Of a stretch of DNA of 64,000 nucleotides, positions 53,801-62,306 are shown piece by piece. The first letter of the stretch is position 1. Each line of letters opens with the position of its first letter. The DNA is taken from contig NZ_VOBQ01000014.1 in assembly GCF_007833165.1 (NCBI RefSeq), positions 1-64,000 on the forward strand, read 5' to 3'. Below the pieces are notes generated by a model. It worked only from the letters and a program-made list of their open reading frames with translations. It was not told the origin of the DNA and did no database searches. This DNA is from Caenimonas sedimenti. GTDB taxonomy: Bacteria > Pseudomonadota > Gammaproteobacteria > Burkholderiales > Burkholderiaceae_C. Made by a program: the position numbers and the translations under genes.

Positions 53801-55754
53801 AACGCGCTTCAGCGCCATAGGCACCGGCGGCATCGCACTCTCGAACGCGGCGAACCAGATCGACGAGGTCACGCAAATGCGCGCGAGCGGCAACAACATC
53901 ACTTTTCGAAACACCGGGCCGCTCAGCGTCGCGGGTCCCGTCGAGGCGGGCACCGGGCGGGCCGACATCGAGTCTGCCGCCGGGCTCACCATCACGTCGG
54001 CCGGTGCCGTCAGCGGTAACGGCGTCGCGGTGAAGTCGGCGGGGGGCGACCTGCTCGTCAACGGGTTGGTCAATGCCGAGAACGGCCGCGCCGAGCTGGT
54101 GGCCAGCGGCGCCATCCGTTTCGCCGGCAGCTCCGGCCTGGCCGGCGCGGGTGGCGCCAAGCTCACCGCAGGGGGAGCTGCCGAACTGGTGGGCGGCACG
54201 ATGCGGTTGAGCACCTCACTGGATGCGACCGGGCCTGTTCTGAAGGTGAGCGCCGGAACCCTGGACGTGGCTGGTACGGCGACCGTACCGCGCCTCGACA
54301 TGACCGGCGGCGTCATCAGCGGCACCGGCTCGCTCTCGGTTCCCACCAGCTTCGCGTGGAGCGGTGGATCGCTGGAGGCCAACGGCGGCGTGACCCTGGG
54401 CGGCGCGACCGACGTCTCCGGCAACGTCCGCCTGGGGCTGCAGGTCGCCAATGCCGGCACGCTCACCGTCGCCAATGGCACCGCGTTCCAGCTGGACGGG
54501 ACGCTTACCAACCAGGCCGGGGCGACGTTCGAGGCCCAGGGCGGCTTCACCCTGGCGGGGGAGTCCGGCGTGTTCGCGAATGCCGGGACCTTCAACAAGA
54601 CCGGCGCCGGGACCCTGACTTTCCTCGGAAACTTCACCAATTCGAGCGGCGCGCTGCTGAACCTGGCGGCCGGCAACGTCACATTCGGCGGCTTCACGTT
54701 CCCCACCAACCAGGGCCGGGTGCTCATCGCGGGCGGCAGCACGCTCGACACCAACAGCGGCAACCTGACCAACAGCGCGGCGGGGACCATCGGCGGGTCG
54801 GGGACGCTGCGCATGATCAACGGCACGCTGAACAACAACGGCACCATCGATCCGGGCAATACCGGCGCAATCGGCACCTTGTTCCTGAACGCGGCCACGA
54901 TCAACTTCGGCGCGACCACCATCCTCAAGATCGACCTCGACCAGAGTTCGCGGGACCAGATCCGGATCAGCGGCGCGGCGAACTATCTCGGCGGCCAGGT
55001 CCAGGTAACCGAACTGGGCCCCTCCGACCCCGGAACCTACGTCATCGTCACGGGCCAGGGCAACGGCGTCCTGCCACTGCTGCAAGGCGCGCCCGCCGGG
55101 TCGTCGCTGAGTTTCGGTTCGCTGGAACTGACGGTGCCGCCGGCCCCACCCGCGCCGGCTCCGGCACCAGCGCCCGGCCCGGTCCCCGCACCGGCGCCTG
55201 CCCCCGCGCCAGCGCCAGCGCCTGCCCCCGCGCCAGCGCCAGCGCCTGCCCCCGCGCCGGCGCCTGCCCCAGCCCCAGCGCCAGCGCCAGCGCCAGCGCC
55301 TGCCCCGGCACCAGCTCCGGCCCCCGCGCCAGCACCCGGCCCTGCGCCTGCCCCAGCGCCTGCACCTGCACCTGCACCTGCACCTGCACCTGCACCTGCA
55401 CCTGCACCTGCACCTGCACCTGCACCTGCACCTGCACCCACCTCGGGCGGCAGTCCGCCGCCGGGCAACGATGCCGTTCGGTTCGCCGAGTCGTTCCACA
55501 ACTCGGTGCGGGTGCGGCAAGAAAGCGACACTTCGTCGACGGCCGAACTGGTTGTGCACGCCGCGCCACAGAGCTGTGAACCATGCCAGCGCGTTGAAGT
55601 GCTTTGTGCCCCCGCCGCCAATGGCGGCGGAGCCGCGGACGCCTGCGTCATTTCGGAGGCCCGGCAGCGCCGCTGCGTCCTCCCGAACCCGAACCGGCCG
55701 CTGGACATCGCAGCAAATTCGTGCGATCTGACCAAAACTCCACGCAAACCCTGA
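50895..55754 (+). CDS. filamentous haemagglutinin-type (TPS domain) surface protein 1
   Basis: 1,619 residues from ATG 50895, with a signal peptide (about 1-41, cleaved after VHA-Q). The TPS secretion domain (about 45-290) has INWQSFSVPAGS near 75, NPAGI at 126 and VDTAGFTAS. A long beta-helix of Gly/Thr/Asn-rich repeats follows (to about 1410), with no toxin domain recognised. Then an about 100-residue stretch of alternating Ala-Pro (nt about 55140-55440) and a C-terminal tail with seven or more Cys (SCEPCQRVEVLC, ACVISEARQRRC), probably disulfide-linked. Normally such proteins leave through a TpsB pore; none is encoded in the window. Paralogue of the next gene. Confidence 0.9.
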   Translation: MTSHRTVHCRLAATPAAAGFHPALAALAVAAAFGLPSVHAQPAGAHVIHGQAAFSSNGRNLLVTTQNGAGTQHSTINWQSFSVPAGSVTRFQQPSAASTSINRVTGPDPSALFGTLSSNGKLVLVNPAGIAVGQGAVVDTAGFTASTLKMSDADAMAGRLRFQDGVAALGVEGRILARGGDVVLLAPQVRTGEHAVIRSEGGATLLLAGQKADLTGRGLEGILLEVQARNEAVNLGRLSGDAVGIFAGTLKHSGHIQADAVAIEGGKVVLKASAGDSLVSGTIAATNLQGRGGAIDVLGNRVGLMAGARLDASGATGGGNIRVGGDYQGKNAGVPNARRTYLDADASIRADATDQGDGGRVIVWADEQTQSLGAIQARGGPRGGDGGFVEVSGKQRLLFASAVDASAPRGKIGTLLLDPDNIEITGANAYTVEPFGGGDFTFSAASLANAGVQVQLLATGDITFSDAVAMVNDGIGITAQAGGSITVGSTITTRGGAVSLTAGDPASGAASASAGITVTAAIDTTSGGFPGGAPVSLVVAPAATSSTGIAVLASLNAGTAGALRLEAPGPVAVINAGLIKGASVTLSASGADGLALMASSVVEAENNITIEGAESALVALSTLTSSAGNITVRGGQANAAPAFDGVQVVESTVRAAAGNITLSGRTSSDASFGVLLIGPTELTAVTTRVTGLMELPSATTGVTGAGVGIDCSCGVLSGTGAMIVDGTVTRGDAPGVVLIDSLVTRTGSFSLAGTSGGAVGVLIEGGNLGTGGGAFTVSSAQRVEVKGATVQGGVVTVTGETAAAAPAIELDGATITASTSLDLRAIGGDLVLKNASTLTNNGAGALQLRATTAGKRVDVAAGSSASSVGEARVIGDVVALAGPVGSTGGQVLVQPASTGRLISLGGTDEAGALNLTAAEVNLLSGTALVVGMAGHTAGITIDSNIAPTGTTALRLVTDGTITQTGSITETRFSAIGTGGIALSNAANQIDEVTQMRASGNNITFRNTGPLSVAGPVEAGTGRADIESAAGLTITSAGAVSGNGVAVKSAGGDLLVNGLVNAENGRAELVASGAIRFAGSSGLAGAGGAKLTAGGAAELVGGTMRLSTSLDATGPVLKVSAGTLDVAGTATVPRLDMTGGVISGTGSLSVPTSFAWSGGSLEANGGVTLGGATDVSGNVRLGLQVANAGTLTVANGTAFQLDGTLTNQAGATFEAQGGFTLAGESGVFANAGTFNKTGAGTLTFLGNFTNSSGALLNLAAGNVTFGGFTFPTNQGRVLIAGGSTLDTNSGNLTNSAAGTIGGSGTLRMINGTLNNNGTIDPGNTGAIGTLFLNAATINFGATTILKIDLDQSSRDQIRISGAANYLGGQVQVTELGPSDPGTYVIVTGQGNGVLPLLQGAPAGSSLSFGSLELTVPPAPPAPAPAPAPGPVPAPAPAPAPAPAPAPAPAPAPAPAPAPAPAPAPAPAPAPAPAPAPAPAPAPGPAPAPAPAPAPAPAPAPAPAPAPAPAPAPAPAPTSGGSPPPGNDAVRFAESFHNSVRVRQESDTSSTAELVVHAAPQSCEPCQRVEVLCAPAANGGGAADACVISEARQRRCVLPNPNRPLDIAANSCDLTKTPRKP
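55140..55440 (+). repeat. Pro-Ala coding tandem repeat
   Basis: Codons alternate CCN and GCN for about 100 residues. The first part varies in third positions and contains near-identical 24-bp units (CCTGCCCCCGCGCCAGCGCC type). The last part, 55361-55438, is 13 exact copies of TGCACC in a row. Confidence 0.9.
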
Positions 55755-55773
55755 TGAGGTGTTGTTTCAACCC

Positions 55774-55803
55774 TTGAGACTTGTAAGTATTCAAGGACAA
55801 TAT
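55774..55803 (+). promoter_or_regulatory. candidate promoter of the second adhesin gene
   Basis: TTGAGA (55774-55779), an 18-bp spacer, and CAATAT (55798-55803), in the AT-rich 87-bp gap after the first adhesin gene; the ATG is 39 bp downstream. CCTTGA/TCAAGG form an inverted pair overlapping the -35. A hairpin GCGCCC-CTT-GGGCGC lies at 55812-55826. Confidence 0.4.
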
Positions 55804-55841
55804 CTCGAAGTGCGCCCCTTGGGCGCGAGCGGAGCCGTCAC

Positions 55842-58800
55842 ATGTCCAAGCGTCCCATCCCGTCCACCCGCGGCCGTCGTCCCGCGGCCAGTCCCGCGGC
55901 GGCAGGTTTCCGACCCGCGGTGGGGGTGCTGGCGGTTGCCGCGGCCTTCAGCCTGCATGCGCCCGCGCTGCTGGCGCAGCCCGCCGGTGCCCAGGCGATC
56001 CACGGCGCGGCCAGCCTGGCGCGCAACGGCAACAACCTGGTGGTCACCACCACCAACGGCGCGGGGACGGGCCATTCGGCCATCAACTGGCAAAGCTTCT
56101 CGGTGCCCGCGGGCAGCGTCACGCAGTTCAAGCAGCCGACGGCTTCCAGCCTGTCGGTCAACCGCGTCGTCGGCTCCGATCCTTCCGCCATCTTCGGCAC
56201 GCTGTCCTCGAACGGCCGGCTGGTGCTCGTCAACCCCGCCGGCATCACGGTGGGCGCGGGCGCGGTGGTCGACACCGCGGGCTTCACGGCTTCCACGCTG
56301 CGCATGAGCGATGCCGACGCGCTGGCCGGCCGGCTGGTGTTCGGTGATGGCGGTTCCGGCGCGCTGCAGGTCGACGGGCGGATCGTGGCGAAGAACGGCG
56401 ATGTCGTCCTGATCGCCCCCAATGTGCAGACGGGCGCCAACGCGGTCGTCCAGTCCGAGGGCGGCTCCACCATCCTGGCGGCCGGCCAGAAGGTCGAGAT
56501 CACCGGCCGCGGCCTCGAAGGCATCCGCCTCGAGGTGCAGGCGGGCAGCGAAGCGCGCAACCTCGGCACGCTCAAGGGCGACGCCGTCGGCATCTTCGCG
56601 GACACGCTCAAGCACAGCGGCCTGATCCAGGCCAATGCCGCCGCCACCGAAGGCGGCCGCGTCGTGCTGAAGGCCGCGGCCGGGGACGCCCTGGTCGACG
56701 GTGCCGTCAGCGCCACGTCCGCCACCGGCAAAGGCGGCAGCATCGACGTGCTCGGCAACCGCGTGGGCCTGCTGGCCGGCGCTTCGCTCGACGCCAGCGG
56801 CGCGGCCGGCGGCGGCACGGTGCGCGTGGGTGGCGACTACCAGGGCAAGAACGCCGAGGTGCCGAACGCGCAGCGGACCTACGTCGATCCCCAGGCTTCC
56901 ATCCAGGCCGACGCCACGGCGCAGGGCGACGGCGGCAAGGTCATCGTGTGGGCTGACAACACCACGCAGGGCCACGGCACGATCAGTGCTCGTGGCGGCC
57001 CGCAGGGAGGAGACGGCGGCTTCGTCGAGGTCTCGGGCAAGAACGGCTTGCAATTCGGCGCCAAGGTCGATACTTCGGCGCCGAAGGGGAAGCTGGGGAC
57101 CCTCCTGCTCGACCCAGACACCATTACCGTTGATAACCTGGGCCCCGGCACCTACAGTGGGCCCATCCTGTTTGATGGCAGCACCGGCGCTCTCGTCATC
57201 GATGCGGACGCGCTGACGGGGCAGCCTGGCAATGTGGAATTGCGCGCCTCTCTGGACATCACTGTCAATGAACCTGTGGTGTTCACGAACACCGGGCAGA
57301 GTTTCCTGGCCGAGGCCGGACGCAACGTGACCGTCACAACCAACGGAGCCATCACGACGTTGGGCGGCGCCATCACATTGCACGCCGGCCATAGCGGATC
57401 TCCTGCCCTTCCCCCCGAAGGAAAGGTGCTCGTCGCCGGGCCCCTGACGAGCAATAACGGCAACATCACCATCCAGTCCGACAAGTCGACCAGCAGCTTC
57501 CCCTACACGAGCGTCGAGGTGTCGGCGAATGTGGCCGCCGGCGGCGGAAACGTCCTGATCCAGGGCATGGCGGACATCGATGTGACGGGCGCCAGCGTGA
57601 CCGGAGGCATGGTCACGCTCAGCAGTACGGGTTCGGCGGGAACGATCTACCTCGACAATGCCACCGTGAGCTCGTCGGCAGGCCCGGTGATGATCCAGAC
57701 GGTCGGGTATGACGTCGTCATCAGCAACTCGTCGGCCGTGAACTCCACCGGAGGCGGCATCACGGTGCAGGGCGAATACGTCGATGTCCTGGGCTCGTCG
57801 CTGAACAGCGGCAGCAACACGCTGTCCTTGCAAAGCGTCTCCGCGGCCTCGGCCAGCGGCGCGATGCTGAGCGGCGCCAACGTCAGCATGACCGCCAGCG
57901 ACGGAACCGTCATGCTGGACGGGAACACGACGGTCACCGCCACCGGCTCGGGCGTGGTGACGCTCAACGGCGATGCGCGCACGACGTTCGGCTCTCCGGG
58001 CGTGCACCTGGGCGATGTGAGCATCACCGCCGGCAGCATCACGATCAATGGCCACAGCGACTACGGTTGGGGCGTCAGCATGGACGGCAACGTGGCTCTC
58101 ACGTCGACGTCGGGTGCCACCATCACGGGCCTCGCCCATTCCGCCGGCTCCGGCGGCGGCGGCATCCTGCTCGATTGCAGTTGCGGCGGCACCTTGACGG
58201 GCAGCGGCAATCTGTTCATGACGGGCACGGCCGCCAGCGGCAGCGCCCACAAAGGCGTGTTCCTGAACACGGCCGGCATCAACCGGACCGGCGGCAACCT
58301 GACCATCAGCGGAAACGGCTCCGGCAACATGGGCCTGTACATCCTGGGCTCCCTCGTTCAGAACGCCGGCACCATCAACCTGATGGGCAACTCGAATTCG
58401 TCGATCGGCGTCAACATCGAAGGTTCCACGATCACCGCCACGACCAGCGGCGTGATCATCAACGGCACGAGTTCCGCCAGCCATGGCTTCCGGATGGGCC
58501 CCGCGCCTCCGCCCCCGCCTCCGCCGGCGCCGGCGCCGCCGCCGACGTTCACTATCAACTCGGACACGCTGATCAACATCACCGGGACGACCGGCGCCGG
58601 CAGCGGCGTTGCGGCCGTGACCGCGACGAACGAAACCTTCAATGCCGTCACGTCGCTCTCGATCGACGCCGTCAACGGCGACTTGTCGCTGACCAGCACG
58701 GCCTTGAACGTTTCCGGCGGTTCCGGCGAAGTGAAGCTGCGCGCCATGGCGCCGGCACCCGCGCCCACCGCGCCGGCCATCCGGTTGCTGGGCGGCACCG

Positions 58801-60770
58801 CGGTGAATGCGCTTTCGAGTTCCGCCGGGACGGCCGTGCGGCTGGACGCGGACACGGTCGATATCGCCGGCGGTGCGATCACAACGGCCACCGGCACGCG
58901 CACGATGATCGTGCCCGTGAGCCCGAGTCGTGTCATTTCCCTCGGCGGCAGCGACGAGGCCGGCAGGCTCACTCTCACGCAGGGGGAGCTGAACAAGATC
59001 GCGACGGGCACGCTCGTCGTCGGCTCGAATGCCGGCACCGGTGGCCTCCATATCGAAGGTGGCGCGCCCCTCACCTTGACCGCTTCCGCCCTGAGCCTGA
59101 TCCAGGGCAGCAGCACCGGCATCCTGCAGACGACGGGGTCGACGCTGACGGTGGGCGCGCTCAACGCGGACGCCGGGCATGTGGTCATGCCCGAGGCGAA
59201 CAGCGTGAGCACGGTTTCCGGCAAGGCCACCGACAACTTCGGCAGCGGCTTCACGTTCTACAACGCAGGCGGCTTCTCCGTCGGCACGGTCGACCTGCAA
59301 AGCGGCATCCTCGCGGGATCCGCGCCCGTCGTGCTCACGTCGGTGTCCGGCGGGATTTCGCAGACGATGCCCATCACCGGCACCAGCCTGAACGTCCTGA
59401 CCTCGAGCATGCCGATCGCGCTCGACAACGCCGGCAACAGCTTCAGTCTCGTGAACGCGCAGACCGGCGCAGGTGGCAGCATCGCCATCGGCAACAGCGC
59501 CGCCGCTTCTGCGTTCAACGCGAACAGCGGCGGCATCATCACGTACAAGGGCACCGGCAGCGTGACGCTGGAATCGGTGGGCACGAGTTCCACAGCGGCC
59601 GGTTCAACCTTCGGGACAGCGGCGATCTCCATCGAGGCGGCGGGCATCACCAAGGCACCCCCGCCACCCCCGCCGCCCGCACCGGCCAGCCCGCAGCTTC
59701 TCGCAAGCGGTGGCGGCTCCGTGTACCTGAACGGCGTCAGCGGCGACATCGGCGCCTCGGGCCAGGCCATCGGCATCTTCGCGCCTGGCGGGATCACGGT
59801 CGCCGGCGGCAACAATGTGTTCCTCTCGCCCGGCAACCCGAACACGATCGTTCATGGTTTGACCACGACGGGCAACGTGACCATTTCCGGCTCTACGACA
59901 CCAGGCGCAACGCTGGACCTCCGCAGCGCCACGGTCGGCGGCGCCCTCACCTGGACGGATTACGATAGCGCCATCATCGGCCAGGGCGGCGGCGTGGTCG
60001 GCGCCACCGGCTTGATCACTGCGCCGAGCGACGTGGTCGTGAAGGGCTATCTCGCACCCGGGGGGGTCGGCCCCGTCTCGACGATGAACATCGGTGGCAA
60101 CCTGTCCGTCGATGCAGGCGGGACGCTGAAGTTCGATTTCGGTCCCAGGCCCAGCAGTGCCCCCGCCGGACCCGCTCACGACGTCATCAATGTGACCGGT
60201 TCCACCACGTTTGCGCCTGGCGACGGAAGCACTTACGTCTTTCTCGGGGGCAGTCAACCTGCCGACAGCAGTTACACGCTCATGACGGGGCCGACGCCGA
60301 CTGGCGGCGTCCCCACGCTTCACCCCTCCAGTACTGTGCAGGGCGCGACCTTCGCCTTTGGTTCGTTGATTGCGCAGGTGGTGGCTCCGACCAGCGCCCC
60401 GCCGGCGCCCCCCCCGCCACCGGCTTCCGCGTCACCCACGTCGCCGCCGGCCTCCGCGGCGCCGACCTCGCCGCCGGCATCGTCGCCACCCGCTCCCCCA
60501 CCGCCCACGTCGCCGCCGGCTTCGGCCAGCCCGACGTCACCGCCCGCATCGGCGCCGCCGGCCCCCCCGCCGCCTACGTCGCCGCCGGCTTCCTCGGCGC
60601 CGCCGCCGTCCACATCCGCCCCCGCGCAGCAGCAGGTCGACAACCAGGTGGTCACCTTCGCCAAGCTGTTCGTCGAAGAGGCGAAGACGCAGGACGAGAA
60701 GGACGACAAGAAGACCGTCGGCAAGGACGACATCGTCCTCACCGACAGCCAGTGCAAGCCAGGCTCGTAG
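55842..60770 (+). CDS. filamentous haemagglutinin-type (TPS domain) surface protein 2
   Basis: 1,642 residues. Signal peptide about 1-46 (cleaved after LLA-Q), then a TPS domain very close to that of the first protein over about 400 residues (INWQSFSVPAGSV, NPAGI, VDTAGFTAST, GGDYQGKNAEVPNAQRTY). The middle beta-helix is different and broken by proline runs near residues 888-900 and 1272-1284. The tail (about 1512-1590) repeats PTSPPAS and APPPP units, and ends in a charged helix (EEAKTQDEKDDKKT) with a single Cys. No TpsB or surface anchor motif is seen. Likely a duplicate of the first gene with diverged outer parts. Confidence 0.9.
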   Translation: MSKRPIPSTRGRRPAASPAAAGFRPAVGVLAVAAAFSLHAPALLAQPAGAQAIHGAASLARNGNNLVVTTTNGAGTGHSAINWQSFSVPAGSVTQFKQPTASSLSVNRVVGSDPSAIFGTLSSNGRLVLVNPAGITVGAGAVVDTAGFTASTLRMSDADALAGRLVFGDGGSGALQVDGRIVAKNGDVVLIAPNVQTGANAVVQSEGGSTILAAGQKVEITGRGLEGIRLEVQAGSEARNLGTLKGDAVGIFADTLKHSGLIQANAAATEGGRVVLKAAAGDALVDGAVSATSATGKGGSIDVLGNRVGLLAGASLDASGAAGGGTVRVGGDYQGKNAEVPNAQRTYVDPQASIQADATAQGDGGKVIVWADNTTQGHGTISARGGPQGGDGGFVEVSGKNGLQFGAKVDTSAPKGKLGTLLLDPDTITVDNLGPGTYSGPILFDGSTGALVIDADALTGQPGNVELRASLDITVNEPVVFTNTGQSFLAEAGRNVTVTTNGAITTLGGAITLHAGHSGSPALPPEGKVLVAGPLTSNNGNITIQSDKSTSSFPYTSVEVSANVAAGGGNVLIQGMADIDVTGASVTGGMVTLSSTGSAGTIYLDNATVSSSAGPVMIQTVGYDVVISNSSAVNSTGGGITVQGEYVDVLGSSLNSGSNTLSLQSVSAASASGAMLSGANVSMTASDGTVMLDGNTTVTATGSGVVTLNGDARTTFGSPGVHLGDVSITAGSITINGHSDYGWGVSMDGNVALTSTSGATITGLAHSAGSGGGGILLDCSCGGTLTGSGNLFMTGTAASGSAHKGVFLNTAGINRTGGNLTISGNGSGNMGLYILGSLVQNAGTINLMGNSNSSIGVNIEGSTITATTSGVIINGTSSASHGFRMGPAPPPPPPPAPAPPPTFTINSDTLINITGTTGAGSGVAAVTATNETFNAVTSLSIDAVNGDLSLTSTALNVSGGSGEVKLRAMAPAPAPTAPAIRLLGGTAVNALSSSAGTAVRLDADTVDIAGGAITTATGTRTMIVPVSPSRVISLGGSDEAGRLTLTQGELNKIATGTLVVGSNAGTGGLHIEGGAPLTLTASALSLIQGSSTGILQTTGSTLTVGALNADAGHVVMPEANSVSTVSGKATDNFGSGFTFYNAGGFSVGTVDLQSGILAGSAPVVLTSVSGGISQTMPITGTSLNVLTSSMPIALDNAGNSFSLVNAQTGAGGSIAIGNSAAASAFNANSGGIITYKGTGSVTLESVGTSSTAAGSTFGTAAISIEAAGITKAPPPPPPPAPASPQLLASGGGSVYLNGVSGDIGASGQAIGIFAPGGITVAGGNNVFLSPGNPNTIVHGLTTTGNVTISGSTTPGATLDLRSATVGGALTWTDYDSAIIGQGGGVVGATGLITAPSDVVVKGYLAPGGVGPVSTMNIGGNLSVDAGGTLKFDFGPRPSSAPAGPAHDVINVTGSTTFAPGDGSTYVFLGGSQPADSSYTLMTGPTPTGGVPTLHPSSTVQGATFAFGSLIAQVVAPTSAPPAPPPPPASASPTSPPASAAPTSPPASSPPAPPPPTSPPASASPTSPPASAPPAPPPPTSPPASSAPPPSTSAPAQQQVDNQVVTFAKLFVEEAKTQDEKDDKKTVGKDDIVLTDSQCKPGS

Positions 60771-60783
60771 CCTGACTGGCCCG

Positions 60784-60803
60784 CCGGGCGGTGCACCGCC
60801 CGG
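60784..60803. terminator. perfect 20-bp palindrome between convergent genes
   Basis: CCGGGCGGTG / CACCGCCCGG with no loop and no T-run. It lies between the second adhesin gene and the convergent dehydrogenase gene. It may end transcription from both sides; the lack of T-run makes this uncertain. Confidence 0.45.
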
Positions 60804-60812
60804 CCGCGTGCC

Positions 60813-62306
60813 CTAGAACCGCGGCAGGTCGGGGTGGGCGATGCGCCCGCCGCGCACCAGCATCTTCCCGTATTCGGCGCAGCGGTTCAGCGTCGGGATC
60901 ACCTTGCCCGGATTCAGCAGGCCGCGCGGGTCGAAGGCCCGCTTGACGCCGAACATCTGCTCGTTCTCCGCCGCGCTGAACTGCACGCACATCGAGTTCA
61001 GCTTCTCCACGCCCACGCCGTGCTCGCCGGTCACCGTGCCGCCCATGGCGACGCTGGTTTCCAGGATGTCGGCGCCGAACAGTTCGCAGCGGCGCAACTG
61101 GTCGGGATCGTTGGCGTCGAACAGGATCAGCGGGTGCAGGTTGCCATCGCCCGCATGGAACACGTTGGCGCAGCGCAGCCCGTACTTCTTCTCCATCTCC
61201 TGGATCGCGAGCAGGATGTCCGCCAGCCGCTTGCGCGGAATGGTCGAGTCCATGCACATGTAGTCGGGGCTCATGCGGCCCGAGGCGGGGAAGGCGTTCT
61301 TGCGGCCGCTCCAGAAGCGCAGGCGCTCGGCCTCGTCGCGGCTGACCGCCAGCGCGGTGGCGCCGGCGGCCCGCAGCACGTCGCTCATGCGGCCGATTTC
61401 CTCGGCCACCTCCTCGGGCGTCCCGTCGCTCTCGCACAGCAGGATGGCTTCGGCGCCGAGGTCGTAGCCAGCGTGGACGAAATCCTCGACCGCGGCGGTC
61501 ATCGGCTTGTCCATCATCTCCAGGCCCGCGGGGATGATGCCGGCCGCGATGACGGCGGCGACGGCGTCGCCGGCTTTGCGCACGTCGTCGAAGCTGGCCA
61601 TGATGCAGCGCGCCAGCTGCGGTTTCGGCACCAGCTTGACGGTGACCTCGGTGGTCACCGCGAGCATGCCTTCGCTGCCGACGAACACGGAGAGCAGGTC
61701 GTAACCCGGCGCATCCAACGCATCACTGCCGAATTCGACCGGCTCCCCGGACGCGGTGAAGCCGCGCACCTTCAGCACGTTGTGCAGCGTCAGGCCGTAC
61801 TTCAGGCAGTGCACGCCGCCGGAGTTCTCGGCCACGTTCCCGCCGATGGTGCAGGCGATCTGGCTGGACGGGTCCGGCGCGTAGTAGAGGCCGAAGCTGG
61901 CCGCCGCTTCGCTGATTGCGAGGTTGCGCACGCCGCACTGCACGACGGCCGTGCGCGCCGCCGGGTCGATCTTCAGGATGCGGTTGAACTTGGCCAGCGA
62001 CAGCGTCACGCCCAGGGCATGCGGCATGGCGCCGCCCGAAAGCCCCGTGCCGGCGCCGCGCGCAACCACGGGCACCTCCAGCGCGTGACAGGCCTGCAGG
62101 ACGGCCTGGACCTGCGCTTCGGTTTCCGGCAGCGCGACCACCAGCGGCCGCTGGCGGTAGGCGGTGAGGCCATCGCATTCGTAGGGCGTGGTGTCCTCCG
62201 CGTGCCAGAGCAGCGCGTGCGCAGGCAACACCTCGCCGAGCTTGCGGACGATGGCGGCCTGGCGCTCGGCGCGGGCCTGCACGGCAGTGTCGGCAGCGGC
62301 GTTCAT
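60813..62306 (-). CDS. FAD-linked 2-hydroxyacid dehydrogenase (GlcD family)
   Basis: 497 residues from ATG 62306, which overlaps the upstream stop (ATGA). PCMH FAD domain with VVARGAGTGLSGGAMP near residue 74 and ACTIGGNVAENSGGVHCLKYG near 142 (FAD binding). C-terminal FAD-oxidase domain with FHAGDGNLHPLILFD near 388 and GTVTGEHGVGVEK near 425 (metal/flavin). The family oxidises D-lactate, glycolate or other D-2-hydroxy acids. Coupling to a mandelate-racemase-like gene suggests a D-hydroxyacid such as mandelate, by inference. Full-length GlcD size; no GlcE/GlcF in view. Confidence 0.93.
   Translation of the reverse strand: MNAAADTAVQARAERQAAIVRKLGEVLPAHALLWHAEDTTPYECDGLTAYRQRPLVVALPETEAQVQAVLQACHALEVPVVARGAGTGLSGGAMPHALGVTLSLAKFNRILKIDPAARTAVVQCGVRNLAISEAAASFGLYYAPDPSSQIACTIGGNVAENSGGVHCLKYGLTLHNVLKVRGFTASGEPVEFGSDALDAPGYDLLSVFVGSEGMLAVTTEVTVKLVPKPQLARCIMASFDDVRKAGDAVAAVIAAGIIPAGLEMMDKPMTAAVEDFVHAGYDLGAEAILLCESDGTPEEVAEEIGRMSDVLRAAGATALAVSRDEAERLRFWSGRKNAFPASGRMSPDYMCMDSTIPRKRLADILLAIQEMEKKYGLRCANVFHAGDGNLHPLILFDANDPDQLRRCELFGADILETSVAMGGTVTGEHGVGVEKLNSMCVQFSAAENEQMFGVKRAFDPRGLLNPGKVIPTLNRCAEYGKMLVRGGRIAHPDLPRF

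Noticed and set aside
55143..55440. Tandem repeats considered as CRISPR or phase-variable frame switch
   Set aside because: No spacers, and units are multiples of three or six in frame, coding for Pro-Ala; they cannot switch the frame.
55791..59300. 1,169-codon reverse open frame opposite the second adhesin
   Set aside because: Shadow frame rich in Arg, His, Gly and Ala with no start context or family likeness.
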